The position numbers and the translations under genes were made by a program. 64,000 nucleotides of DNA from Streptomyces sp. WM6378 (GTDB taxonomy: Bacteria; Actinomycetota; Actinomycetes; Streptomycetales; Streptomycetaceae). The notes below the pieces were generated by a model that was given only the letters and a program-made list of their open reading frames with translations, searched no databases and was not told where the DNA came from. Where the stretch lies: NCBI RefSeq assembly GCF_001279695.1, contig NZ_LGDD01000001.1:162602-226601 (forward strand). Reading direction: 5' to 3'. Of the stretch, positions 17,196 to 29,101 are shown in pieces (positions within the stretch are counted from its first letter, which is position 1; every line of letters starts with the position of its first letter).

Positions 17196-18233
17196 ATGAG
17201 AGTGCGTACGACAACCGCCGCCGCCTGCACCGCACTTGTCGCGGTCGCGTTGCTCACCGGCTGCAACCGAGAGTCCGCCGGCGGCACCGGATCCCAGAAG
17301 GTCGGCATCGACCTGCCGCGCAGCGACAGCGACTTCTGGAACTCCTACCAGCAGTACATCGAGAAGGGCGTCAAGTCCGGCGAGGTCTCCGCGCTGCCGC
17401 TCACCAACTCCCAGAACGACGTGGGCAAGCTGGTCGCCGACGTCACCGCCTTCACCGACCAGGGTGCCAAGGCGGTCGTCATGGCCCCGCAGGACACCGG
17501 CGCGATCGCCTCCACCCTGCAGAGCCTGAACCAGCGGGGGATCCCGGTCATCAGCGTCGACACCCGCCCCGACAAGGGCGACGTCTACATGGTCGTGCGG
17601 GCCGACAACAAGGCGTACGGCGAGAAGGCCTGCAAATACCTGGGCGAGCAGCTCAAGGGCAAGGGTGAAGTCGCCGAATTCCAGGGCGACTTGAGCTCCA
17701 TCAACGGACGCGACCGCTCCGAGGCGTTCAAGTCCTGCATGGCCAGGAGCTACCCCGGGATCAAGGTCTACGAGCTCGCCACCGACTGGAAGGGCGACGT
17801 GGCCTCCGCCAAGCTCCAGTCCACGCTCGCCGCCCACCCCGGTCTGAACGGCATCTACATGCAGGCCGGCGGCGTCTTCCTCCAGCCGACGCTGGCCCTG
17901 CTCCAGCAGAAAGGCCGGCTCGTGCCGCCGGGCGCCGCGGGCCACATCACGATCGTCTCCAACGACGGCATCCCCGAGGAGTTCGACGCGATCAAGGCAG
18001 GAAAGATCGACGCGACCATCTCCCAGCCCGCCGACCTCTACGCCAAGTACGCGCTGTACTACGCGAAGGCGGCCCTGGACGGCAAGACGTTCAAGGTGGG
18101 CCCGACCGACCACGGCTCGAACATCATCAAGATCCCGAACGGGTACGAGGACCAGCTGCCGGCGCCCCTGGTGACCCGGGCCAACGTCGACGACGCCTCG
18201 CTGTGGGCGAACCAGCTGCAGAAGAAGAGCTAG
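17196..18233 (+). CDS. Sugar ABC transporter substrate-binding lipoprotein
   Basis: A 345-residue periplasmic-binding-protein type I lipoprotein. The signal peptide ends in the lipobox LLTGC, with Cys about residue 27, so the protein is lipid-anchored outside the membrane. The body has the sugar-binding fold of the RbsB/ChvE class (KVGIDLPRSDSDFWNSYQQY, GAKAVVMAPQDTGAIA, RGIPVISVDTRPD, NGIYMQAGG, HITIVSNDGIPEEF). Its operon position between the fuconate catabolic genes and matching ATPase and permease genes suggests it captures L-fucose, L-fuconate or a related sugar; this is inference. A GAAGGACGGG site precedes the ATG. Confidence 0.87.
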   Translation: MRVRTTTAAACTALVAVALLTGCNRESAGGTGSQKVGIDLPRSDSDFWNSYQQYIEKGVKSGEVSALPLTNSQNDVGKLVADVTAFTDQGAKAVVMAPQDTGAIASTLQSLNQRGIPVISVDTRPDKGDVYMVVRADNKAYGEKACKYLGEQLKGKGEVAEFQGDLSSINGRDRSEAFKSCMARSYPGIKVYELATDWKGDVASAKLQSTLAAHPGLNGIYMQAGGVFLQPTLALLQQKGRLVPPGAAGHITIVSNDGIPEEFDAIKAGKIDATISQPADLYAKYALYYAKAALDGKTFKVGPTDHGSNIIKIPNGYEDQLPAPLVTRANVDDASLWANQLQKKS

Positions 18234-18235
18234 CC

Positions 18236-19800
<1,565 letters not shown>

Positions 19801-19804
<4 letters not shown>

Positions 19805-20832
19805 CCGGTACGGCGACCGAGGCACCGGCGGGTGTACGGGACACGAGCCCTCTGGGACGCCTTTCCCACATCCGCTGGAGCGACTTCTCCCTCGTGCCCG
19901 TGATCCTCGTCCTGATGGTCATCGGCTTCATCGTCTCGCCGGTGTTCCTCACCTCGGGCAACCTGATCAGCGTCATCCAGCAGTCCTCCGAGCTGAGCCT
20001 GCTGGTCCTCGGCCAGGCGCTGATCCTGATCTGCGGACGCATGGACCTCTCCCTGGAGTCGACGATCGGCATCGCGCCGGTCGTCGCGATGTGGCTGGTC
20101 CTGCCGTCCTCGGCCCCGGCCGGCCGGTTCACGGGCGTCGGCCTGCTGCCCGGCTGGACGGCGATCCCCGTGTGCCTCCTGGTCGGCCTGGCGATCGGCG
20201 CGTTCAACGGCTTCCTGATGCTGAAGCTCAACGTCAACGGGTTCATCGCGACGCTCGGGATGCTGACGATGCTGCGGGGTCTGCACGTCGGCATCACCGG
20301 CGGCCGCTCGATCATCGACATGCCGCAGTCCTTCCGCTACCTCGGCATGACGGACTGGCTCGGCGTACCCGCCGCCGTCTGGATCTGCCTCGCGCTCTTC
20401 GCGATCGGCGGGGCGGCCCTTGCGTGGCTGCGGCACGGGCGGGCGCTGTACGCGATCGGAGGGAACGCGGAGGCCGCGCGGGCGGCGGGGATCCGGGTGG
20501 ACCGGGTGACGTGGATCGTGCTGGCGGTGGGCGGCCTGCTCGCCGCGTTCGCGGGGATCCTCTACACGGGGCACTACGGTTCGGTCGCGGCGAACCAAGG
20601 CAACGGGTGGATCTTCCAGGTGTTCGCGGCGGCGGTGATCGGAGGGATCTCCCTGAAGGGCGGCCGGGGGACGTTGTTCGGTGCGCTGACCGGTGTGCTG
20701 ACCCTCCAACTGGTGGTGAACGTCATGACGTTGGGCGGAGTGCCGGCGCTCTGGAACCAGTTCCTGAACGGGGCGATCATCATCGTGGCGCTGGTGATCA
20801 GCCGATTCGCGAGCGGCGAAAAACAGGACTAG
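19801..20832 (+). CDS. Sugar ABC transporter permease (RbsC type)
   Basis: A 343-residue membrane protein with eight to ten hydrophobic segments. It carries the BPD_transp_2 pattern of ribose-type permeases: LGQALILICGRMDLSLESTIG, LNVNGFIATLGMLTMLRG and FAAAVIGGISLKGGRGTLFGA. The ATG overlaps the ATPase TGA, so the two are translationally coupled. With the binding protein and ATPase it forms a complete importer assigned by context to a fucose-like sugar or its acid. It is the last intact gene of the operon. Confidence 0.9.
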
Positions 20833-20861
20833 GGCCCACCCCGACCCGGGGCCGACCGAGC

Positions 20862-21750
<889 letters not shown>

Positions 21751-21794
21751 GGAGGGCGCGGGACGGCCGCGTTCGGCCCCACGGGCGGGGAGAT

Positions 21795-22466
21795 CTACAG
21801 GGTTGACCTCAACCACTGCTCCACGCTGGCGATGTGCACGGTCGCCCAGGACCGCGCCGCCTCCGCGTCCCGGTCCCGCAGGGCCGAGAGGATCGCCCGG
21901 TGCTCGTGCAGGGTGCGGCTCACCGCGTCCTCCTGGGTGAGGCCCCGCCAGATACGGGCCCGGGTCGTGGGCCCGGACAACCCGTCGAGGAGCGAGCACA
22001 GCACCGAGTTCCCCGACCCCGCCACGATCCCCCGATGGAATTCGAGGTCGGCCGCGACCAGCTCCTCCACCGAGGGCGAGGCTCCAAGGGCGTCCAACTG
22101 GGCCGACAGCGCGTCGAGTTCGGCATCGCCGATCCGGGTCACCGCCATCGCCGTCGCGGCCGGCTCCAGGATGCGCCGTACCGCGAGGAACTCCAGGACC
22201 GTGTCGTCCCGGTGGAAGTCGACGACGAAGCTCATCGCCTCAAGCAGCAACTGGGGGTCCAGGCTGGTGACGTACGTGCCGTCGCCCTGGCGGACGTCCA
22301 GGATGCGGATCAGGGACAGCGCCCGCACCGCCTCGCGCAGGGAGTTGCGGGACAGGCCGAGCTCCGCCGCCAGTTCGCTCTCCTTGGGGAGCCGGTCGCC
22401 CGGCCGCAGCGCACCGGAGACGATCATTTCCTTGATCTTCTCGATGGCCTCGTCGGTGACAGCCAT
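21795..22466 (-). CDS. FadR/GntR-family transcriptional regulator (FCD domain)
   Basis: A 223-residue repressor-type protein. The N-terminal winged helix is GALRPGDRLPKESELAAELG with recognition helix LSRNSLREAVRAL. The C-terminal FCD domain has helical metal/ligand-binding histidines around LEFHRGIVAGSGN and LHEHRAILSAL. The start at MAVTDEAIEKIK is set by GGAGG just upstream; a 12-codon longer version would begin beyond the operator. A perfect 15-base palindrome lies directly before the ribosome binding site, so autoregulation is likely. FCD regulators often respond to sugar acids, and this gene closes the fuconate block, so it is the probable regulator of that operon. Confidence 0.86.
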   Translation of the reverse strand: MAVTDEAIEKIKEMIVSGALRPGDRLPKESELAAELGLSRNSLREAVRALSLIRILDVRQGDGTYVTSLDPQLLLEAMSFVVDFHRDDTVLEFLAVRRILEPAATAMAVTRIGDAELDALSAQLDALGASPSVEELVAADLEFHRGIVAGSGNSVLCSLLDGLSGPTTRARIWRGLTQEDAVSRTLHEHRAILSALRDRDAEAARSWATVHIASVEQWLRSTL

Positions 22467-22477
22467 GGGCGACCTCC

Positions 22478-22492
22478 ATACATCCGATGTAT
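22478..22492. promoter_or_regulatory. Palindromic operator before the FadR-type regulator gene
   Basis: ATACATCCGATGTAT is a perfect inverted repeat of seven bases around a central C, next to the ribosome binding site of the regulator gene. Confidence 0.6.
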
Positions 22493-22530
22493 CGGCCCCC
22501 ATTATGCGCGTTCCGCACTCCCCGCGGTCC

Positions 22531-23607
22531 TCACTCCCCGAGAGAGCCGGACTCCCACAGAGTGCTCGGCGCCTCTTTCCGTACGACCGGAGCGATCTCC
22601 TCGGCGAACCGTGCCAGCGTCTCGACCTGCTCGGCCGTGGAGAGCCCGAACCCGTCGACGGTGACCGACTGGAGGTCGTGCCGGTATGCCTCGTGGAAGC
22701 CGAGGATCTTGTCGATGATCTGCTGCGGGGAGCCGATGAGCTGGGGCCCGTCGGCGATGGCGTCCTCGATGGTGCGGAACGGGGTGTTGTAGCCCGCCCT
22801 GCCCTCCAGATGCGGCTTGAAGGTCTGCCGTACCTTCGCCTCGTACACCTCCCGGTAGCGCGAGACCGCCTGCTCGGCCGTGTCGGCGATCAGCAGCCCG
22901 CCCGAGCCCGCCGCGACATGTGCCCGCGCCGGGTCGTGCCCGTACTCCTCGAACTTCTCCCGGTAGTGCGCGATGAGCTTCGCGTATGCCGCGCGCGGCT
23001 GGATCGCGTTGGCCGTGAACAGCGGATCGCCGTGCCGGGCCGCGAGTTCGGGGGAGTTGAGGGAGGTCGCCGAGCCGTGCCAGATCCGCGGCACCCCGTC
23101 GTACGGCCTCGGTACGGTCGTGACCTTGGTCAGGGGTGGACGGAATTCGCCCTGCCAGTCCACGCCCTCCTCGCTCCACAGGCGCCGCAGCAGTTCGTAC
23201 TTCTCCCGCTGGAGGTCCCACTGGCGGGACTCGTCGAGCCCGAACAGGTCGAAGTGGCCTGCCTCCGCGCCCTTTCCGATCACCAGCTCGACGCGGCCGC
23301 GCGAGATCTGGTCGAGCGTCGCGTAGTCCTCGGCCACCCGCACCGGGTCGAGGATCGCGACGACGGTCACCCCGGTGAGGAGCCGGATGCGGGTGGTGCG
23401 CGCGGCGAGTGCGCCGAGCAGCACGGTCGGGCTGGAGGAGAGGAAGGCTCCGGCGCGCCGCTCGCCGATGGCGTACGCGTCGTAGCCGAGCCGCTCGGCT
23501 TCCTCGCCGACTTCGAGGACTTGCGCCAACCGGTCGGCGGGCGAGGGGAGTTCACCGGTCAGCGGGTGCGGGGCGTGGCCGACGATGGAGAGTACTTGAA
23601 ACTTCAT
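22531..23607 (-). CDS. LLM-class flavin-dependent oxidoreductase
   Basis: A 358-residue bacterial-luciferase-like TIM-barrel enzyme. Landmarks are MKFQVLSIVGHAPHP, EEAERLGYDAYAIGERR, TTRIRLLTGVTVVAILDPVRVAEDYATLDQ (read in two parts) and GRVELVIGKGAEAG. It should use reduced flavin for oxygenation of an unknown substrate. The start at MKFQVLS is chosen because the 37 upstream codons are Pro/Ala/Arg-rich, overlap the glpD terminator side, and lack family resemblance. It lies downstream of glpD on the same strand but is separated by a strong terminator, so it is probably an independent unit. Confidence 0.85.
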   Translation of the reverse strand: MKFQVLSIVGHAPHPLTGELPSPADRLAQVLEVGEEAERLGYDAYAIGERRAGAFLSSSPTVLLGALAARTTRIRLLTGVTVVAILDPVRVAEDYATLDQISRGRVELVIGKGAEAGHFDLFGLDESRQWDLQREKYELLRRLWSEEGVDWQGEFRPPLTKVTTVPRPYDGVPRIWHGSATSLNSPELAARHGDPLFTANAIQPRAAYAKLIAHYREKFEEYGHDPARAHVAAGSGGLLIADTAEQAVSRYREVYEAKVRQTFKPHLEGRAGYNTPFRTIEDAIADGPQLIGSPQQIIDKILGFHEAYRHDLQSVTVDGFGLSTAEQVETLARFAEEIAPVVRKEAPSTLWESGSLGE

Positions 23608-23678
23608 GTCCCAACTCTCGCCCCGCCCTGTTGCAGCCGCGTGTACGGGATGTGGCAGCGGGCCCGGCGCGCACGCCG

Positions 23679-23712
23679 AAGGGGCGGCTCCCGTGCGGGG
23701 GAGCCGCCCCTT
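23679..23712 (-). terminator. Strong hairpin terminator downstream of glpD
   Basis: AAGGGGCGGCTCCC (23679-23692) pairs perfectly with 23699-23712 around a six-base loop, about 20 bases beyond the glpD stop. Confidence 0.8.
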
Positions 23713-23733
23713 CGTCACATCACTGACGCCTCG

Positions 23734-25344
23734 TCAGTTCTTCTTCTGCAGCAGGACGTCGACCTTGTCGCGGATCTCGTCCGTCGCCAGACCCCGGATC
23801 GTCAGGGTCGTGCGGCGACGCAGCACGTCGTCCGCCGTCTCGGCCCACTCGTGGTCGCGGGCGTACACGACCTGCGCCCAGATCTCCGGCGCGTCCGGGT
23901 GGATGCGCTCGGCCAGCGCCGCGTCGTCGTTGGCCAGGCGCGCGATGTCGAAGGACAGCGAACCGTAGTGCGTGGCCAGGTGCTTGGCGGTGTCGGCCGC
24001 CATGCGCGGGCCGGGCGCCGGGCCGTCCACCATCAGGCGGTGGGCGACGGCGCGCGGGTTGGCGATGCCGGGCAGCGGCATCTTGCCGGGGAGCTCGGAG
24101 ATGGGCTCGAAGTCGTCACCGAGCGGGTGGCCCGGCAGCTGCTCCAGCTTCTTCATCACCGTACGGCCGATGTGGCGGAAGGTCGTCCACTTGCCGCCGG
24201 CCACCGACAGCATGCCGCCGCGGCCCTCGGTGACGACCGTCTCGCGCTTGGCCTTGGAGGTGTCGCCCGGACCGCCGGGCAGCACCCGCAGACCGGCGAA
24301 GGAGTACGTGATCAGGTCGCGCGACAGCTGCTGGTCGCGGATCGAGAAGGCGGCCTCGTCGAGGATCTGCGCGGTGTCGGCCTCGGTGACGCGGACGTCC
24401 GCCGGGTCGCCCTCGAACTCCTCGTCGGTGGTGCCGAGCAGGAGCATGTCCTCCCAGGGCAGGGCGAACGTGATGCGGTACTTGTCGATCGGGGTCGCCA
24501 GCGCGGCCTTCCAGGGGGCGGTGCGCTTGAGGACCAGGTGCGCGCCCTTCGAAAGACGTATGGAGGGGGCCGAGTTGGGGTCCTCCATCTTGCGCAGGTG
24601 GTCGACCCAGGGGCCGGTCGCGTTGAGGACGAGGCGGGCGTTGACGCCGAACTCCTCGCCGTCCATGCGGTCCTTGAGGTCGGCGCCCGTGACCCGGCCC
24701 TTGGTGAAGCGCAGGCCGGTGACCTCGGCGTGGTTGAGGACCACCGCGCCGGCCTCGACGGCCGCGCGGACCGTCATCAGCGCCATGCGGGCGTCGTTCA
24801 TCTGGTCGTCGCCGTACACGGCCACGGCCTTCAGGTTGTCCGTACGCAGCTCCGGCACGTCCGCCGCGGCCTTCGCGGGCGAGAGCAGGTGGCCGACGCC
24901 GTCGCCGAAGGCGGAAAGGGCCGAGTAGGCGAAGACGCCGGCACCCAGCTTGGCGGCGCCGTGCGGGCCGCCCTTGTACACGGGCAGGTAGAACGTGAGC
25001 GGGTTGGCGAGGTGCGGGGCCACCTGACGGGACACCGCACGCCGCTCGAAGTGGTTCTCCGCGACCAGCTTCACCGCGCCGGTCTGCAGGTAGCGCAGAC
25101 CGCCGTGGAGCAGCTTGGAGGAGGCGGAGGAGGTGGCGCCGGCGAAGTCACCGGCGTCCACCAGGGCCACCCGCAGACCGGACTGCGCGGCGTGCCAGGC
25201 GGTGGAGATGCCCAGGATGCCGCCGCCGATGACCAGGAGGTCGTACGTCGCCTTGGACAGTTGCTCCCGAGTCTCGGCGCGGCTCGGGTGAGAGCCGGAG
25301 GCCGGGTGCGTCCCGAGGGCAGGGACGCTCTGCAGGGTGGTCAT
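23734..25344 (-). CDS. glpD: Aerobic glycerol-3-phosphate dehydrogenase GlpD
   Basis: A 536-residue FAD enzyme that oxidises sn-glycerol-3-phosphate to dihydroxyacetone phosphate and passes electrons to the quinone pool at the membrane. The FAD-binding motif is LLVIGGGILGISTAWHAAQ near residue 36, followed by ATSSASSKLLHGGLRYLQ typical of GlpD and the C-terminal VAGGKWTTFRHIGRTV. The ATG follows GAGGAG. Only five bases separate it from glpK upstream, so it is the third gene of a glpF-glpK-glpD operon (the gyl operon of Streptomyces) controlled by GylR. Confidence 0.95.
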   Translation of the reverse strand: MTTLQSVPALGTHPASGSHPSRAETREQLSKATYDLLVIGGGILGISTAWHAAQSGLRVALVDAGDFAGATSSASSKLLHGGLRYLQTGAVKLVAENHFERRAVSRQVAPHLANPLTFYLPVYKGGPHGAAKLGAGVFAYSALSAFGDGVGHLLSPAKAAADVPELRTDNLKAVAVYGDDQMNDARMALMTVRAAVEAGAVVLNHAEVTGLRFTKGRVTGADLKDRMDGEEFGVNARLVLNATGPWVDHLRKMEDPNSAPSIRLSKGAHLVLKRTAPWKAALATPIDKYRITFALPWEDMLLLGTTDEEFEGDPADVRVTEADTAQILDEAAFSIRDQQLSRDLITYSFAGLRVLPGGPGDTSKAKRETVVTEGRGGMLSVAGGKWTTFRHIGRTVMKKLEQLPGHPLGDDFEPISELPGKMPLPGIANPRAVAHRLMVDGPAPGPRMAADTAKHLATHYGSLSFDIARLANDDAALAERIHPDAPEIWAQVVYARDHEWAETADDVLRRRTTLTIRGLATDEIRDKVDVLLQKKN

Positions 25345-25349
25345 GTCGA

Positions 25350-26876
25350 TTACTCCTCGTCCTCGATCCAGCCCATGGTCCGCTCGACGGCCTTGAGCCA
25401 GTTCTTGTACTCGCTGTCACGCCTGTCGGCGTCCATGCGAGGGGTCCATTCCGCCGCCCGGCGCCAGTTGGCGCGCAGCGCGTCGGTGTCCGGCCAGAAG
25501 CCGACGGCCAGACCGGCGGCGTAGGCGGCGCCGAGGCAGGTCGTCTCGGCGACCATCGGACGCACGACCGGCGCGTCCAGGAAGTCCGAGAGGGTCTGCA
25601 TCAGCAGGTTGTTGGAGGTCATGCCGCCGTCGACCTTCAGCGCGGTCAGCTCGACGCCCGAGTCCTTCGTCATGGCGTCGGTGATCTCGCGGGTCTGCCA
25701 GGCGGTGGCCTCGAGCACGGCGCGCGCGATGTGCGCCTTGGTGACGTACCGGGTGAGGCCGGCGATCACACCGCGGGCGTCGGAGCGCCAGTACGGGGCG
25801 AACAGGCCGGAGAAGGCCGGCACGAAGTAGGCGCCGCCGTTGTCCTCGACCGAGGAGGCCAGGGTCTCGATCTCCGCGGCGGTCTTGATCATGCCCATCT
25901 GGTCGCGCATCCACTGGACGAGCGAGCCGGTGACGGCGATGGAGCCTTCGAGGGCATAGACCGGCTTCTGGTCGCCGATCTGGTAACCGACCGTCGTCAG
26001 CAGGCCGTTGTAGGAGTTGACGGGCTTGTCACCGGTGTTCATCAGCATGAAGGTGCCGGTGCCGTAGGTCGACTTGGCCTCGCCCTCGGAGAAGCAGGTC
26101 TGGCCGAACAGGGCCGCCTGCTGGTCGCCGAGCGCGGACGCGACCGGGATGCCGTCCAGGACGCCGCCCTTGGCGTGTCCGTACACCTCGGCGGAGGAGC
26201 GGATCTCGGGCAGCACGGCCGCCGGGATGCCGATGGAGGAGAGGATCTTCTCGTCCCACGCCATGTCGTGCAGGTTCATCAGGAGGGTGCGCGAGGCGTT
26301 GGTGACGTCCGTGACGTGCACGCCGCCGTCGGTGCCGCCGGTCAGGTTCCAGATGACCCAGGAGTCCATGGTGCCGAAGAGGATGTCGCCGCGCTCGGCG
26401 CGCTCGCGCAGGCCCTCGACGTTGTCGAGCAGCCAGCGCACCTTCGGGCCCGCGAAGTACGAGGCGAGCGGCAGGCCGGTCTCGCGGCGGAAGCGGTCCT
26501 GGCCGACGTTGCGGCCGAGCTCCTTGCAGAGCGCGTCGGTGCGGGTGTCCTGCCAGACCAGCGCGTTGTGCACGGGCTCGCCGGTGTTCTTGTCCCACAT
26601 CAGCGTGGTCTCACGCTGGTTGGTGATGCCGATCGCCTTGACGTCGGCGGCGGTGATGCCCGCCTTCTCGACCGCGCCGGCCACGACTTCCTGGACGTTG
26701 GTCCAGATCTCGGCGGCGTCGTGCTCCACCCAGCCCGGCTTCGGGAAGATCTGCTCGTGCTCCTTCTGGTCGACCGAGACGATCCGGCCGTCCTTGTCGA
26801 AGACGATGCAGCGGCTGGAGGTGGTGCCCTGGTCGATGGCCGCGATGAACGGGCCGGTGCTGTGCGTGTCGCTCAT
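25350..26876 (-). CDS. glpK: Glycerol kinase GlpK
   Basis: A 508-residue FGGY-family kinase that phosphorylates glycerol at C3 with ATP in the cytoplasm. The N-terminus [18 protein letters not shown] is the phosphate-binding loop, followed by [39 protein letters not shown] and the C-terminal signature [19 protein letters not shown]. The start at MSDTHSTG is preceded by GGGAGC; an extension of 23 codons is open but lacks resemblance. It lies between glpF and glpD in one operon. Confidence 0.96.
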   Translation of the reverse strand: MSDTHSTGPFIAAIDQGTTSSRCIVFDKDGRIVSVDQKEHEQIFPKPGWVEHDAAEIWTNVQEVVAGAVEKAGITAADVKAIGITNQRETTLMWDKNTGEPVHNALVWQDTRTDALCKELGRNVGQDRFRRETGLPLASYFAGPKVRWLLDNVEGLRERAERGDILFGTMDSWVIWNLTGGTDGGVHVTDVTNASRTLLMNLHDMAWDEKILSSIGIPAAVLPEIRSSAEVYGHAKGGVLDGIPVASALGDQQAALFGQTCFSEGEAKSTYGTGTFMLMNTGDKPVNSYNGLLTTVGYQIGDQKPVYALEGSIAVTGSLVQWMRDQMGMIKTAAEIETLASSVEDNGGAYFVPAFSGLFAPYWRSDARGVIAGLTRYVTKAHIARAVLEATAWQTREITDAMTKDSGVELTALKVDGGMTSNNLLMQTLSDFLDAPVVRPMVAETTCLGAAYAAGLAVGFWPDTDALRANWRRAAEWTPRMDADRRDSEYKNWLKAVERTMGWIEDEE

Positions 26877-26916
26877 GGGGTGCTCCCGGTAGGTCCGAAG
26901 GGGGTCGCGTCGTGTC

Positions 26917-27693
26917 TCAGGCGAAGGCGATGTTGTAGATGCCACCGGCGATCGCGCCGCCGATCAGCGGGCCGACGACCGGGATCCACGCGTAGCTCCA
27001 GTCCGAACCGCCCTTGTTGGGCAGCGGCAGCAGGGAGTGCACGATGCGCGGGCCGAGGTCACGGACCGGGTTGATGGCGTAGCCGGTCGGACCGCCGATC
27101 GAGAGACCGATGCCCACCACGACGAGCGAGGTGATCAGGACACCGATGACGCCGAGCCCCTTGCCGTCGCCGTTGAGGCCCTGGGTCAGGATCGCAAGGA
27201 CCAGAATGATGGTGGCGATGACCTCCGTGACCACGTTCTGGACCACGTTGCGGATCTCCGGGCCGGTCGAGAAGATGCCGAGCACCGGCCCCGCCGCGCC
27301 CTCGCGGGCCTCGATCGACTTGCCGTCGCCCACGATCTCGGGGTCGGTGAGGTGCGCGTGGAACTGGCCGTAGTAGGCGAGCCACACGAGGACCGCGCCG
27401 AGCATGGCGCCGAGGATCTGTCCGCCGAGGTACACGGGGACGTCGCTCCACTTGGTGCCGCCCTCGATCGCGAGACCCAGGGTCACCGCGGGGTTGAGGT
27501 GGGCGCCCGAGAGGGGGGCCGAGATGTAGGCGGCGGTCAGCACGGCGAAGCCCCACCCGAAGGTGATCGCGAGCCAGCCGGCGTTTCGCGCCTTGGAGCG
27601 CTTCAACGTGACGGCGGCGCACACGCCACCGCCCAGCAGGGTGAGAACGGCGGTACCAATGATCTCGCCGGTGAAGATGTCGTGGCTGGACAC
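26917..27693 (-). CDS. glpF: Glycerol uptake facilitator GlpF
   Basis: A 258-residue aquaglyceroporin with six membrane helices. The first half-helix motif is [18 protein letters not shown]. The second is [13 protein letters not shown], where Asn-Pro-Val replaces the usual Asn-Pro-Ala, while the following Arg-Asp typical of glycerol facilitators is kept. It passes glycerol across the membrane by diffusion. Translation is taken from the GTG at 27693 preceded by AAAGGAG. The open frame extends 38 codons further but crosses the promoter region. It is the first gene of the glycerol operon. Confidence 0.94.
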   Translation of the reverse strand: MSSHDIFTGEIIGTAVLTLLGGGVCAAVTLKRSKARNAGWLAITFGWGFAVLTAAYISAPLSGAHLNPAVTLGLAIEGGTKWSDVPVYLGGQILGAMLGAVLVWLAYYGQFHAHLTDPEIVGDGKSIEAREGAAGPVLGIFSTGPEIRNVVQNVVTEVIATIILVLAILTQGLNGDGKGLGVIGVLITSLVVVGIGLSIGGPTGYAINPVRDLGPRIVHSLLPLPNKGGSDWSYAWIPVVGPLIGGAIAGGIYNIAFA

Positions 27694-28045
27694 CCGCGAC
27701 TCCTTTGTCCTTCGTCCAGGGGGAAATCCCAACAAGCAGAGCACCGGGTCCCTCCGGTGGTCCGCACCCTCAATGGCTGAGGGCTGTCCGGCCCATGGCG
27801 TTGTCACACTCTAACTCGTATTGCCGGTAGGTGTTCGACAATGCCGACCGCTGAACGGCAGTTTTGCCCTCGGGTTAACTGGACGTCAATACTTCTGTGG
27901 CCGGAATCCCTGATCGTTACCAGGTGGTACGAACCACCAAACATGGACCCGGTGCCGGGATCAAGATCATGTACTGGTATGGCGCGGGCCGCTCGGCCGG
28001 CGTTCTGCCCTGCGAAGGGGCCCCTGGAGCGCCCGGCGCGGCGCC
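27694..28045. promoter_or_regulatory. Glycerol operon promoter region between glpF and gylR
   Basis: These 352 bases hold the promoter for glpFKD and the end of gylR; no gene is supported. A 12-base word GTTCGACAATGC at 27833-27844 recurs before gylR (28883-28894), and both copies are followed by CTGAAC at slightly different spacing. This fits a shared GylR site. The stretch is noticeably richer in A and T than the genes. Confidence 0.6.
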
Positions 28046-28810
28046 CTAGAAGCGGCCGGCGCCCAGGTCCCGCGAGACCGCGCGGGCGCAGTCGCGTACG
28101 GCGGCCACCAGCTCGGGCCGCACCTCGCCGTCCTTGCAGACCCGCTCCACGGCGCCCGTGACGCCCACCGCGCCGACCGGCATCCGGCGCCGGTCGTGGA
28201 TGGGGGCGGCCACCGAGGCGACGCCCTCCCAGGTCTCCTCGATGTCCGAGCCCCAGCCGCGCGCCCGGGTCACGTCCAGCACCCCCTCGAAGCTCTCGGG
28301 CGCGGTGACCGTGTGGGGCGTGAACGCCTCGTGCATGTTGTCCACGGCCTCGGTGTGCGCCACCGGGTCGTACGCGGAGAGCACCTTGCCCAGGGCCGTG
28401 GAGTGCAGCGGCTGCATGGCGCCCACTTCGAGCACCTGGCGGCTGTCGTCCGGCCGGAAGACGTGGTGCATGATCAGCACGCCCTGCTGGTGGAGCACCC
28501 CCACGTACACGCTCTCGCCGCTGGACCGCGCCAGGTCGTCCGTCCACACCAGGGCGCGCGCCCGCAGCTCGTGGACGTCCAGGTAACTGTTGCCCAGGCG
28601 CAGCAGCTCGGCGCCCAGCTGGTAGCGGCCGGAAGCCGGGTCCTGCTCCACGAAGCCCTCGGCCTGCAGGGTGCGCAGGATGCCGTGCGCGGTGCCCTTG
28701 GCAAGGCCCAGTGCGGAGGCCACCTCGGACAGACCGAGCCGCCGCTCGCCCCCCGCGAGCAGCCGCAGCATGGCGGCCGCCCGTTCGAGCGACTGGATGT
28801 TGCGCGCCAT
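28046..28810 (-). CDS. gylR: IclR-family glycerol operon regulator GylR
   Basis: A 254-residue IclR-type regulator. The winged helix is LGLSEVASALGLAKGTAHGILRTL and the effector-binding IclR domain spans the C-terminal two thirds (GESVYVGVLHQQGVLIMHHV, LHSTALGKVLSAYDP, RRMPVGAVGVTGAVERV). Its position next to glpFKD is that of S. coelicolor gylR, which represses the glycerol operon and itself and is relieved by glycerol or glycerol-3-phosphate. The start at MARNIQSLERAA follows GGGAGG. Its upstream region carries the GTTCGACAATGC word shared with the glpF promoter. Confidence 0.93.
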   Translation of the reverse strand: MARNIQSLERAAAMLRLLAGGERRLGLSEVASALGLAKGTAHGILRTLQAEGFVEQDPASGRYQLGAELLRLGNSYLDVHELRARALVWTDDLARSSGESVYVGVLHQQGVLIMHHVFRPDDSRQVLEVGAMQPLHSTALGKVLSAYDPVAHTEAVDNMHEAFTPHTVTAPESFEGVLDVTRARGWGSDIEETWEGVASVAAPIHDRRRMPVGAVGVTGAVERVCKDGEVRPELVAAVRDCARAVSRDLGAGRF

Positions 28811-28882
28811 CGCGCTCCCTCCCTCATCGGGCACTGCTGAACCGGCTTTCGCAGCTGAAGCGGCCGGCTCTGAAATCGACTG

Positions 28883-28894
28883 GTTCGACAATGC
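28883..28894. promoter_or_regulatory. Candidate GylR site before gylR
   Basis: GTTCGACAATGC, followed by TGAACAG, gives a GTTC...GAAC dyad. The same 12 bases occur in the glpF promoter region. Confidence 0.45.
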
Positions 28895-29029
28895 TGAACA
28901 GTATCGGCCGTTGTCGACCTCGTGTCACCGTGAGTGCGACCCCTCCCGACACTTCCGGACACCGGCATTCGGCCCCGCCTCCGCCGTCCGCCCCCTGATA
29001 CACCCGCGCGCCGCCCGGGGCCGCCCGGT

Positions 29030-29035
29030 TAGGCT
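29030..29035 (+). promoter_or_regulatory. -10 box TAGGCT for metH
   Basis: TAGGCT places the transcript start near 29041, giving about 60 bases of leader before the ATG at 29102, or a leaderless GTG at 29042. Confidence 0.5.
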
Positions 29036-29101
29036 GGCCGCGTGCGCTCTCCTGCCGGAAGGCGCAAAGCCGACAGCCGTCGCACTCCAGGGAGCACATC
29101 C

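Noticed and set aside
23608..23718. Longer N-terminus of the LLM oxidoreductase
   Set aside because: The extra 37 codons overlap the glpD terminator and show no family resemblance; MKFQVLS begins the first barrel strand.
27694..27807. Longer GlpF with 38 extra N-terminal codons
   Set aside because: The extension crosses the promoter region; the GTG at 27693 has AAAGGAG and begins the family-like sequence.
28811..29101. Cobalamin or SAM riboswitch before metH
   Set aside because: The leader after TAGGCT is only about 60 bases and no B12-box or paired core could be drawn.
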